Notes under the pieces: model-generated
Seen by the model: the letters and a program-made list of their open reading frames with translations, nothing else
Databases searched by the model: none
Told to the model about the DNA's origin: nothing
Position numbers and translations under genes: made by a program
DNA from: an uncultured Collinsella sp.
GTDB lineage: Bacteria > Actinomycetota > Coriobacteriia > Coriobacteriales > Coriobacteriaceae
Assembly: GCA_905209765.1 (NCBI GenBank)
Contig: CAJLUE010000063.1
Span: forward strand, 1-10,509
Direction of reading: 5' to 3'
DNA length: 10,509 nt
In this document: positions 1 to 6,287 of the stretch, piece by piece
How the letters are laid out: each line of letters starts with the position of its first letter
Position numbering within the stretch: the stretch's first letter is position 1

Positions 1-275
1 TCGAAGGACTCTTCGCGGGTCGTGAGGGCCACGAGGGTTTTAACCCGCGTGACATCAACGACCAGAAGCTCATGAGGGCGATCAACAAGCGCACCACGTC
101 GATGGATGTGGACAGCGCGGGTCGTATCGGTCTTTCTGAGACTCTCCGCAAGCAGGCGAACCTCGACCGCGAGGTCACGGTTGTGGGCAACTACGACCAC
201 CTTGAGGTTTGGGACCGCGCTACGGCCGATGAGGACGATGACGACGAGGCCCTGCTGGACCTCTTCTTCTCGTAA
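1..275 (+). CDS. mraZ: Transcriptional regulator MraZ, 5'-truncated by window edge
   Basis: This is the C-terminal part of MraZ, the DNA-binding regulator that usually opens the dcw cluster and controls it by binding repeats upstream of its own gene. The reading frame is open from base 3, so about 90 residues are visible. The family is usually near 140-150 residues, so roughly the first third lies outside the window, along with the promoter. What shows the identity is the second SpoVT/AbrB-like half, with the D-x-x-G-R-I signature (DSAGRI, 111-128), followed by a hydrophobic stretch and the typical V-V-G-N-Y-D-H-L-E-V-W-D ending. An internal ATG at 72 lies within the domain and is not the true start. 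The tail is unusually acidic (DEDDDDE, 228-248) and ends in LLDLFFS. It lies directly upstream of rsmH, the normal partner. The family call is strong because motif and neighbour agree. Confidence 0.9.
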   Translation, partial: EGLFAGREGHEGFNPRDINDQKLMRAINKRTTSMDVDSAGRIGLSETLRKQANLDREVTVVGNYDHLEVWDRATADEDDDDEALLDLFFS

Positions 276-297
276 GGGCAAGGCACGAGTAACGGAT

Positions 298-301
298 GGA
301 G
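298..301 (+). promoter_or_regulatory. Ribosome binding site favouring the TTG start of rsmH
   Basis: GGAG lies 9 nt upstream of the TTG at 311. The ATG at 296 has only a weak AAGG (280-283) 12 nt upstream. This site therefore supports TTG as the rsmH start, though it does not prove it. Confidence 0.4.
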
Positions 302-310
302 CGTGGGATC

Positions 311-1261
311 TTGACACAAGAATATCGGCATGAGCCTGTCATGCTCGGCGAAGTGCTTGAGTCGCTGCAGCTAAAGAGCGGCTCCGTCGTCTGCGACTGC
401 ACACTTGGCGGTGCCGGCCATTCGGTAAAGATGGCTGCGCAGGTGGGGGAGACCGGCCTTTTGCTCGGCGTCGATCAGGACGACATGGCCCTCGAGGCCG
501 CTGGCGCCCGTCTGGACCGCGAGGTTCCCGGCGTACCGCACCAGCTGCTGAAGGGCAACTTCGGCGACTTGGACGAGCTGCTTTGCTCGGCCGAGGTGCC
601 CGGGGTCGATGGCTTCCTGTTCGACTTGGGCGTTTCGTCGCCGCAACTCGATATCCCTGGCAGGGGCTTTTCGTACAACGAGGACGCCCCATTGGACATG
701 CGGATGGATCCGGGTAACAACACCTTAAACGCAGCTGAGGTCATCAACACCTATAACGAACACGACCTCGCCCGGATTCTACGCGTCTACGGCGAAGAGA
801 AGTTCGCCTCGCAGATCGCGCGTGAGATCGTGCGCCGCCGCGAGCATGAGCCGATCGAAACCACCGGTCAGTTTGTCGAGATCATCAAGGCTGGTATCCC
901 CGCTGCCGCTCGTCGGCATGGCGGACACCCAGCCAAGAAAAGTTTCCAGGCCATTCGCATCGAGGTCAATCACGAACTCGATGTGCTCGAGCGAGGGCTT
1001 GACGCCGCCACAAGGTGGCTCAACCCGGGCGGACGCATCTGCGTCATCTCGTATCACTCGCTCGAGGACCGTATCGTAAAGAACCACTTTAAGGAGATGA
1101 GCCAGGGGTGCACGTGTCCGCCGGAGATTCCGGTGTGCGTGTGCGGCAACGTGCCGATACTCAAGGTCATCACCCGCAAACCCCTGGTTGCCCAACCCGA
1201 TGAGGTTGCGCGCAACCCTCGGGCGAGATCAGCCAAGATCCGCGTGGCGCAGCGTCTGTAG
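311..1261 (+). CDS. rsmH: 16S rRNA (cytosine-1402-N4)-methyltransferase RsmH (MraW)
   Basis: RsmH uses S-adenosylmethionine to methylate N4 of C1402 in 16S rRNA, at the ribosomal P site, in the cytoplasm. From the TTG start it has 316 residues, normal for the family. Visible hallmarks are the SAM-binding loop TLGGAGHS (31-38), LGVSSPQLD (106-114), RGFSY (118-122), PLDMRMD (127-133), ISYHSLEDRIVK (246-257) and the C-terminal NPRARSAKIR (302-311). A four-cysteine cluster (C267, C269, C276, C278) precedes the end, as in many RsmH proteins. TTG at 311 is preferred because GGAG sits 9 nt upstream and because family members start about five residues before the His-x-x-V-M-L segment. The alternative ATG at 296 would add five residues (MERGI). 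The gene follows mraZ by 35 nt and is probably cotranscribed with it. The function is certain; the start is not. Confidence 0.95.
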   Translation: MTQEYRHEPVMLGEVLESLQLKSGSVVCDCTLGGAGHSVKMAAQVGETGLLLGVDQDDMALEAAGARLDREVPGVPHQLLKGNFGDLDELLCSAEVPGVDGFLFDLGVSSPQLDIPGRGFSYNEDAPLDMRMDPGNNTLNAAEVINTYNEHDLARILRVYGEEKFASQIAREIVRRREHEPIETTGQFVEIIKAGIPAAARRHGGHPAKKSFQAIRIEVNHELDVLERGLDAATRWLNPGGRICVISYHSLEDRIVKNHFKEMSQGCTCPPEIPVCVCGNVPILKVITRKPLVAQPDEVARNPRARSAKIRVAQRL

Positions 1262-1351
1262 ACGCGACCGCGCGATATTGGACCTCCCGCTCGTACCACA
1301 AACGAAGCTTAAACACACTACCAACGTACTCGGGATGGGAGGCGGCATATC

Positions 1352-1822
1352 ATGGGCTACAACACCTCAAACGCAGCACTCGCCTATGATATGAACGCCA
1401 TGCCCGCCTATCGTGAGGCACCGCAGGCCCCCGTTGCTCCCCGCGAGCAGCGCACGCCGCGCTTTGATGTCTACACGGGCGCGGGCCGTCAGGCAAACCA
1501 GGCGGTAAGCCCGGTTTTCATGAGCGTTCTTAAAACGTTTTGCATCATTGCGGCCATCTTCATGACGATCGGTGTCGCCCGCGTGGCGCTCGCCGGCGTT
1601 ACGGCCCAGGTGCTCAACAGCAACGCCGTGCTTACCAACACGCTCGAGAAGGCGACCGATGAGAGCTCCGACCTGGAGGTCATGCATTCGGTCTATGGTG
1701 CCGACACGCGCATTCGCGACCTTGCGGGCGCTTATGGCATGGTGGAGCCCAGCGAGAGCGTTACACTTGATTTTTCGCAGGATGCAGCCGCGGGCGCTAG
1801 CTCGACCGCGACCGCTCAGTAA
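1352..1822 (+). CDS. ftsL: FtsL-like bitopic cell-division protein
   Basis: This is a 156-residue protein in the usual ftsL slot between rsmH and ftsI. FtsL forms a membrane complex with FtsB/DivIC and FtsQ/DivIB and activates the FtsW-FtsI septal synthase. The sequence shows a Pro/Ala/Arg-rich cytoplasmic tail (about 1-54), one hydrophobic segment (about 55-80), then a helical stretch (about 83-117) likely to form a coiled coil. After that comes I-R-D-L-A-G-A-Y-G-M-V-E-P, which resembles the 'I-x-x-x-A-x-x-x-G-M-x-x-P' ending of FtsL/DivIC proteins. The last 15 residues are Ala/Ser-rich. A strong ribosome binding site, GGGAGG (1337-1342), lies 9 nt before the ATG. FtsL sequences diverge strongly, so the assignment rests on topology, the G-M-x-x-P motif and position. 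A DivIC/FtsB-type relative cannot be excluded, but the position favours FtsL. Confidence 0.75.
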   Translation: MGYNTSNAALAYDMNAMPAYREAPQAPVAPREQRTPRFDVYTGAGRQANQAVSPVFMSVLKTFCIIAAIFMTIGVARVALAGVTAQVLNSNAVLTNTLEKATDESSDLEVMHSVYGADTRIRDLAGAYGMVEPSESVTLDFSQDAAAGASSTATAQ

Positions 1823-1839
1823 CAAGACGGTAGCTGAGT

Positions 1840-3705
1840 ATGACAAATGACTATCGCCGCGGCTCCGACGGGGGTCGCGGTTCTGGACGTCCCTCATCGC
1901 GGGGACGTTCTGGTTATCAAGGAACGGGTCGGCCATCTTACAACGCGAGGCCGTCCTATGGCAACGACCCTGCGTCGCGTCTCCGTGGCTCGAGTGGTCC
2001 TCAAATGCATAACACCAGACCGCGCAAGAGCTCGTCGACCGAATGGCTCACGGGCACGCCGCTGCCCCGTCGCAAAGCCGTCATGGGCTTCATCGGGTTT
2101 GGCTTGGGTTTGGGCGTCCTTCGCCTTGCCGACTATCAAATCGTGGAAGCCGATAAGCTACGCGACCGCGCCGATGCACGTCGCTTGCTCGCGCAGACGC
2201 TATATGCCAAGCGCGGTACCATCTACGACCGTAACGGCAACGTGCTGACGTCGTCGGTCGAATGTCGCAACATCGCCGTGAATCCTCAGCTTATCGAGGA
2301 CGTTGACAAGACGGTGTCAGCGCTGGTCAAAGCTACGGGAATCGATAAAAAGACCTGTCGCGAGCTCGTTGAGTCGGATGGCACCTGGGTGTATATCAAA
2401 CGCCAGGTGGACGAGGACGATGTCGCGGCGCTGGAGAAGAAGAACCTGCCAGGCGTGCTCTTTGAGCAGGCCATGAAGCGCGTGTACCCCTACGGCAACC
2501 TGGCATCGCAGGTGCTTGGCGTGGTAAACGTGGACAACGACGGTCTGACGGGCCTCGAAAAACAGTACAACAAGCTTTTGACCGGAACCAACGGTTCGCT
2601 GGTGCGCGAGCGGGCGAGGGACGGTAGCTATATCGCGGGCGGCGCCTATAAAAAGGTGGCGGCGGTTGACGGCGTGGACATCGTGACGACGCTCGATGTC
2701 AATATCCAGCGTGCCGCCGAGGACGCCCTGGCCGAGGCGGTCGAAAAGACCAAGGCCAAGAATGGCTCGGCCCTGGTCACCGATCCCACGACGGGCGAGA
2801 TTCTGGCGGCATGCTCGTATCCGACATATGACCAGACCGATCTGGAAAACGCCAAGACCGAGGACATGAACTTGCGCCTGGTTACCGATGCCTACGAGCC
2901 CGGCTCGGTCTTTAAGACGCTCGTGGCCGGTGCCGGCTTCGACTTGGGTGCCGTGCGTTCGAGCACGTCGTTTGAGGTGCCGGCGAGCATTAAGGTTGGC
3001 GACGACACCGTTACCGACGCCGATAAGCGCGACTACACCATGACCATGGACGTGCGCGAGATGATGCGCCGTTCGTCCAATGTGGGCTTTGTCCTGGTGG
3101 GACGCAAGATCGGTGCCGATGATTTTGCCACCTATGTGGACAAGTGGGGTATCGGTCATAGCTCCGGTGTCGATTTTCCGGGTGAGAGCCTGGGCATCGT
3201 CAAGGAGCGCGACCAGTACGACGGCGCCACGCTGGGCTCGATGAGCTTTGGCCAGGCGCTGTCCGTCTCGCCGATTGAGGTCGCACGTGCCGTGGGCGGC
3301 ATCGCGAACGGCGGCGTGATGATGACTCCGCACTTCTATAAGTCCAGCAAGGGCGATGAGAAGGACTGGGGCGAAGGCGAGCGCGCGATTTCGGAGGACG
3401 CTGCCGCCCGGGTGACATCGTGCATGCAGACGGTCGTGTCCGAAGGCACGGGCGTTGGCGGTGCGGTCGATGGCTATGACGTGGCGGGCAAGACCGGTAC
3501 GGCCGAGCGTGCTGACGAGAACGGCGGTTACCTCAAGGAGAACTACATGTCGTCCTTTATGGGCTTTGCGCCGGCACAATCGCCCAAGGTGCTGTGCTAC
3601 ATCACACTCGATGGAACGCCGAGCGGCTCGGATGCCGCCGCGGTGCCATTCCAGTCCATTATGGCCAACGCGCTCGACGTGCTGGGTATCCCGCGCACGA
3701 AGTAG
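1840..3705 (+). CDS. ftsI: Septal peptidoglycan transpeptidase FtsI (class B PBP, PBP3/PBP2x type)
   Basis: This is a 621-residue class B penicillin-binding protein that cross-links septal peptidoglycan outside the membrane as the partner of FtsW. Order of parts: a basic, Gly/Ser/Arg-rich cytoplasmic tail (1-79) with a doubled R-P-S-Y (31-34, 37-40), one membrane segment (about 81-97), then the dimerisation/pedestal domain starting with RGTIYDRNG (125-133). The transpeptidase domain follows, with all three active-site motifs: S356-V-F-K359 (nucleophile Ser356), S412-S-N414 and K551-T-G-T554. There are no PASTA domains; the protein ends shortly after the catalytic domain, unlike many Firmicute PBP2x/SpoVD proteins. 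The ATG at 1840 lies 17 nt after the ftsL stop with only a weak ribosome binding site, so translation may be coupled. The following gene is murF rather than the usual murE. SpoVD is an alternative name in sporulators, but the rsmH-ftsL-ftsI context supports FtsI. Confidence 0.95.
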   Translation: MTNDYRRGSDGGRGSGRPSSRGRSGYQGTGRPSYNARPSYGNDPASRLRGSSGPQMHNTRPRKSSSTEWLTGTPLPRRKAVMGFIGFGLGLGVLRLADYQIVEADKLRDRADARRLLAQTLYAKRGTIYDRNGNVLTSSVECRNIAVNPQLIEDVDKTVSALVKATGIDKKTCRELVESDGTWVYIKRQVDEDDVAALEKKNLPGVLFEQAMKRVYPYGNLASQVLGVVNVDNDGLTGLEKQYNKLLTGTNGSLVRERARDGSYIAGGAYKKVAAVDGVDIVTTLDVNIQRAAEDALAEAVEKTKAKNGSALVTDPTTGEILAACSYPTYDQTDLENAKTEDMNLRLVTDAYEPGSVFKTLVAGAGFDLGAVRSSTSFEVPASIKVGDDTVTDADKRDYTMTMDVREMMRRSSNVGFVLVGRKIGADDFATYVDKWGIGHSSGVDFPGESLGIVKERDQYDGATLGSMSFGQALSVSPIEVARAVGGIANGGVMMTPHFYKSSKGDEKDWGEGERAISEDAAARVTSCMQTVVSEGTGVGGAVDGYDVAGKTGTAERADENGGYLKENYMSSFMGFAPAQSPKVLCYITLDGTPSGSDAAAVPFQSIMANALDVLGIPRTK

Positions 3706-3721
3706 GGGGTTACAATCTTGA

Positions 3722-3771
3722 GCGTGGTCTGCCGTTTGATCTGAAGGGTGTTCACATGCCCTGCACCACGC
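3722..3771 (+). promoter_or_regulatory. Inverted repeat (potential stem-loop) between ftsI and murF
   Basis: GCGTGGT (3722-3728) is followed after a 2-nt bulge by GC (3731-3732), and these pair with GCACCACGC (3763-3771). Inside the loop, GGGTG (3746-3750) can pair partly with CATGCCC (3755-3761), giving a second small hairpin. No run of T follows, so it does not look like an intrinsic terminator. It could be a regulatory hairpin, an operator, or chance in GC-rich DNA. No function is assigned. Confidence 0.3.
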
Positions 3772-3787
3772 GCGCATGGCACTGGGA

Positions 3788-3793
3788 TACAAT
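3788..3793 (+). promoter_or_regulatory. Candidate -10 element upstream of murF
   Basis: TACAAT matches five of six bases of the sigma-70-type TATAAT consensus and lies 37 nt before the murF ATG. No convincing -35 hexamer is visible 16-18 nt upstream (the bases there read ACCACG or similar), so this is only a candidate. A second TACAAT occurs at 3711-3716, just after the ftsI stop, also without a -35. An internal promoter would make sense at the largest gap in the cluster. Confidence 0.25.
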
Positions 3794-3830
3794 ACGCCGA
3801 TAGCAATATTAGGTTTACAGGGGAGCTGCA

Positions 3831-5255
3831 ATGATAGAGATCGCCGTCAACAACCTCGCGGCCTCAACGGGGGCCCGAACCGTGACGGAAGAAGTCGATC
3901 GGGTATGCCGCGGGTGCGTTATCGACTCGCGTCAGGTCGAGGAGGGGACGATCTTTGTCGCCTTCCCCGGCGAAAAGGTCGACGGCAATGATTTTGCCTC
4001 CCGTGCCATCGAGTCGGGTGCCGGTGCCGTCGTGATGACGCGCGAACCCGATGCCGAGCTGGTTTCGCTGGCGCAGGACAAGGGATGCGCCATCTTGCTG
4101 ACCGACGACCCCGAGGAGTTCTTGCTGCGCCTGGCGCATGTATATCGCTTGGAGCTTGGCTGCCTGGTCGTCGGCATTACCGGTTCGATTGGCAAGACGA
4201 CGACCAAGGACGTGCTCGCCGCCGTGCTCGCCAAGCGTTATCGCGTCTGGGCCACGAAGGGCAATTTCAACAACCTGATCGGCATGCCGCTCACGGTGCT
4301 TTCCGCTCCGGCCGATACCGAGGTTCTGGTGCTCGAGATGGGCATGAACCATTTTCATGAGATTGAGCGCCTGTCCCAGTCTGCCAACCCCAATCTTGCC
4401 ATCGTGAGCAAGATCGGAACCTCCCATATCGGTATTCTGGGCAGCCGCGAGAACATCGCCCGCGCCAAGTCCGAGATTGTCCAGGGCATGTGCGCCGCCG
4501 GCGACTTCTCGCCGTTGCTGGTGTTGGGCGGCGAGGACGACTTTACGCCGTTCATTCGCGATGCGTTCGCCCAGCCTGCGGGTATTGACGTGATGCTGGC
4601 CGGTGTCTCGGACGACGACGAGGTCCGCGCACGCGACATTCGCGTCGACGACGAGGGCCATCCGGTCTTTACGCTCGACTTTGGTCAGGGCGACACGGTC
4701 GATACCATGCTGGCCATTCCCGGCGTGCAGTCCGTGCCCAATGCCGTCAAGGCCGCCGCGGTCGCCTATCGTCTGGGCGTGACGCCCGAGCAGATCGATG
4801 CTGCCTTTAGGGGTCTTACGATCACCGGCCACCGCCAGGAGATCAAGCGCGCCAAGAGCGGAGCGCGCATCATCGACGACTCCTATAACGCCAGTGCCGA
4901 GTCTATGGCTGCCGGCCTCGATTTGCTGTGCTCGCTTTCATGTGACGGTTCGCGCATGGCGATCCTGGGCGAGATGGGCGAGATGGGCGACGAGGCTCCC
5001 CGCATGCATGAGCTCGTGGGCGCCTATGCCGCCGCCAAGAAGCTCGACATGCTCGCGTGCGTCGGCGGCGAGCTGGCTCAGCTCATGGCCGATGCCGCAC
5101 GTATGATGGGTATGGATGAGGACCGCATCCAGGTGTTCTCCGATTATCAGCAGGTGCTCGACCGCATGGGCGGCGCGCTTGAAAATCATGATGTTGTACT
5201 GGTCAAGGGTTCCCGTTTTGTTGAGCTCGACCGCTTTGTGGAAGGTGTGTGCTAG
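3831..5255 (+). CDS. murF: UDP-MurNAc-tripeptide--D-alanyl-D-alanine ligase MurF
   Basis: MurF is the cytoplasmic ATP-dependent ligase that adds D-Ala-D-Ala to UDP-MurNAc-tripeptide, giving the pentapeptide used by MraY. It has 474 residues, slightly longer than E. coli MurF. The N-terminal UMP-binding domain contains the S-R-Q-V-E-E-G-T-I-F-V-A-F segment. The central ATPase domain has the P-loop GITGSIGKTTTK (115-126, Lys122), KGNFNN (143-148) and EMGMNH (169-174). The C-terminal ligase domain has DDSYNAS (349-355) and KGSR (459-462). The phrase GNFNN-L-I-G-x-P and the DDSYNA block distinguish MurF from MurE, which has other substrate-binding signatures. The start is well supported by GGGGAG (3820-3825), 5 nt before the ATG. 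It follows ftsI after 125 nt, and mraY begins 3 nt after its stop. The gene normally before it, murE, is not present. Confidence 0.96.
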   Translation: MIEIAVNNLAASTGARTVTEEVDRVCRGCVIDSRQVEEGTIFVAFPGEKVDGNDFASRAIESGAGAVVMTREPDAELVSLAQDKGCAILLTDDPEEFLLRLAHVYRLELGCLVVGITGSIGKTTTKDVLAAVLAKRYRVWATKGNFNNLIGMPLTVLSAPADTEVLVLEMGMNHFHEIERLSQSANPNLAIVSKIGTSHIGILGSRENIARAKSEIVQGMCAAGDFSPLLVLGGEDDFTPFIRDAFAQPAGIDVMLAGVSDDDEVRARDIRVDDEGHPVFTLDFGQGDTVDTMLAIPGVQSVPNAVKAAAVAYRLGVTPEQIDAAFRGLTITGHRQEIKRAKSGARIIDDSYNASAESMAAGLDLLCSLSCDGSRMAILGEMGEMGDEAPRMHELVGAYAAAKKLDMLACVGGELAQLMADAARMMGMDEDRIQVFSDYQQVLDRMGGALENHDVVLVKGSRFVELDRFVEGVC

Positions 5256-5258
5256 CCC

Positions 5259-6278
5259 ATGTTCGGCAATCCCTCGTATCCTACGTATCAGGCCTTTTTG
5301 GGACTTGGCATCGCTGCCGCCATTGCGTTGCTGCTTATGCCGTGGTGGATCAAGCTGCTGAAGGTCGAGGGTATCGGCCAGCAGGTCCGAGCCGACGGCC
5401 CCAAGCGTCATTTGATTAAACAGGGTACGCCGACCATGGGCGGTGTCATCATCCTTGTCGCGATCTCGCTGACCTGCCTGCTGATGGGCAAGCTCACTAC
5501 CGAGCTCGTGCTCGTGCTGCTTGCCACGCTGGCCACCGGCGTTCTGGGTCTCATCGACGACCTGACCTCCGTCACGCATGGTCGCTCGCTCGGCCTGACG
5601 CCTCACGCCAAGATGATCGGTCTGACCATTATCTGCGTCACTTTTACCGTGCTCGCCGTCAATTGGTGCGGCGTCGCCCCCGAGATTCGTTTTCCCGGCG
5701 GCCTGACGATTGACCTCGGTGTTCTTTCGACCACCATCTGCGGCCTTTCGTTCCCGTGGCTCTACATTGTATTTTGCTGGCTGATGATCGCCGGTCTTTC
5801 CAATGCCGTGAACCTGACCGATGGTCTGGACGGCCTTGCCGGTGGCACTTCCATGATTGCCATGCTCGCCATGGCCGCCATGGCGTTTTTGCACGGTGAC
5901 GTGAACCTGTCCATCTTCTGCACGGCGTGCGCCGGTGCCTGCCTGGGCTTTTTGTGGTTCAATTGCTACCCGGCGAGCATCTTTATGGGCGATACCGGCT
6001 CGCTTGCCCTGGGTGCCGCTTTTGCCTGCACCTCCATCATGACCAACACCGAAGTCGTTTCCCTCATCATCGGCGGTCTGTTTATCGTCGAGACGCTGTC
6101 GGTCATGATCCAGGTTGTCTATTTCCACTTTACGCACAAGCGCGTCTTCCTTATGGCGCCCATTCATCATCATTTCGAAAAGAAGGGCTGGGCCGAGACC
6201 AAGGTCGTTATCCGTTTTTGGATTATCGCCGCGGCCTTTGGCGCCGTTGGCCTCGCCCTGTTCTTCCAGTTGGGATAG
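5259..6278 (+). CDS. mraY: Phospho-MurNAc-pentapeptide transferase MraY
   Basis: MraY is an integral membrane enzyme that moves phospho-MurNAc-pentapeptide from UDP to undecaprenyl phosphate, forming lipid I on the inner face of the membrane. The 339-residue protein is highly hydrophobic, consistent with about ten membrane helices. Family motifs are HLIKQGTPTMGG (51-62), the Asp pair D100-D101, NLTDGLDGLAGG (185-196), MGDTGSLALG (from 243, with the metal-binding-type Asp245) and the APIHHHFEKKGW segment with H303-H305. One oddity: the cytoplasmic motif usually written DDxxK reads D100-D-L-T-S104, so Ser stands where Lys is normally found. Everything else looks intact. It starts 3 nt after murF and ends 9 nt before murD, so cotranscription and translational coupling are likely. 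The related WecA/TagO family is excluded by the HHH segment and the context. Confidence 0.96.
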   Translation: MFGNPSYPTYQAFLGLGIAAAIALLLMPWWIKLLKVEGIGQQVRADGPKRHLIKQGTPTMGGVIILVAISLTCLLMGKLTTELVLVLLATLATGVLGLIDDLTSVTHGRSLGLTPHAKMIGLTIICVTFTVLAVNWCGVAPEIRFPGGLTIDLGVLSTTICGLSFPWLYIVFCWLMIAGLSNAVNLTDGLDGLAGGTSMIAMLAMAAMAFLHGDVNLSIFCTACAGACLGFLWFNCYPASIFMGDTGSLALGAAFACTSIMTNTEVVSLIIGGLFIVETLSVMIQVVYFHFTHKRVFLMAPIHHHFEKKGWAETKVVIRFWIIAAAFGAVGLALFFQLG

Positions 6279-6287
6279 TGGTCTTTC

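Noticed and set aside
1262..1351. Promoter in the rsmH-ftsL gap (TTGGAC at 1278-1283)
   Set aside because: No -10-like hexamer occurs at the expected distance. The only clear element in this 90-nt gap is the ftsL ribosome binding site.
1847..2248. Overlapping + frame of 133 codons inside the start of ftsI
   Set aside because: It lies in another frame over the FtsI tail and membrane segment. The ftsI frame continues into conserved domains, while this one shows no conserved feature.
3722..3771. Intrinsic terminator after ftsI
   Set aside because: The inverted repeat is not followed by a T-run, and the cluster continues in the same direction directly afterwards.
2317..3831. Long open frame on the - strand (504 codons) opposite ftsI
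   Set aside because: Same reasoning: it is antisense to a gene with complete catalytic motifs, with shadow-type composition and no family resemblance.
4969..4992. Short repeat GAGATGGGC twice in a row within murF
   Set aside because: It encodes G-E-M-G-E-M-G-D at the place where MurF proteins have a G-D-M-L-E-L-G segment, so it is explained by the protein motif.
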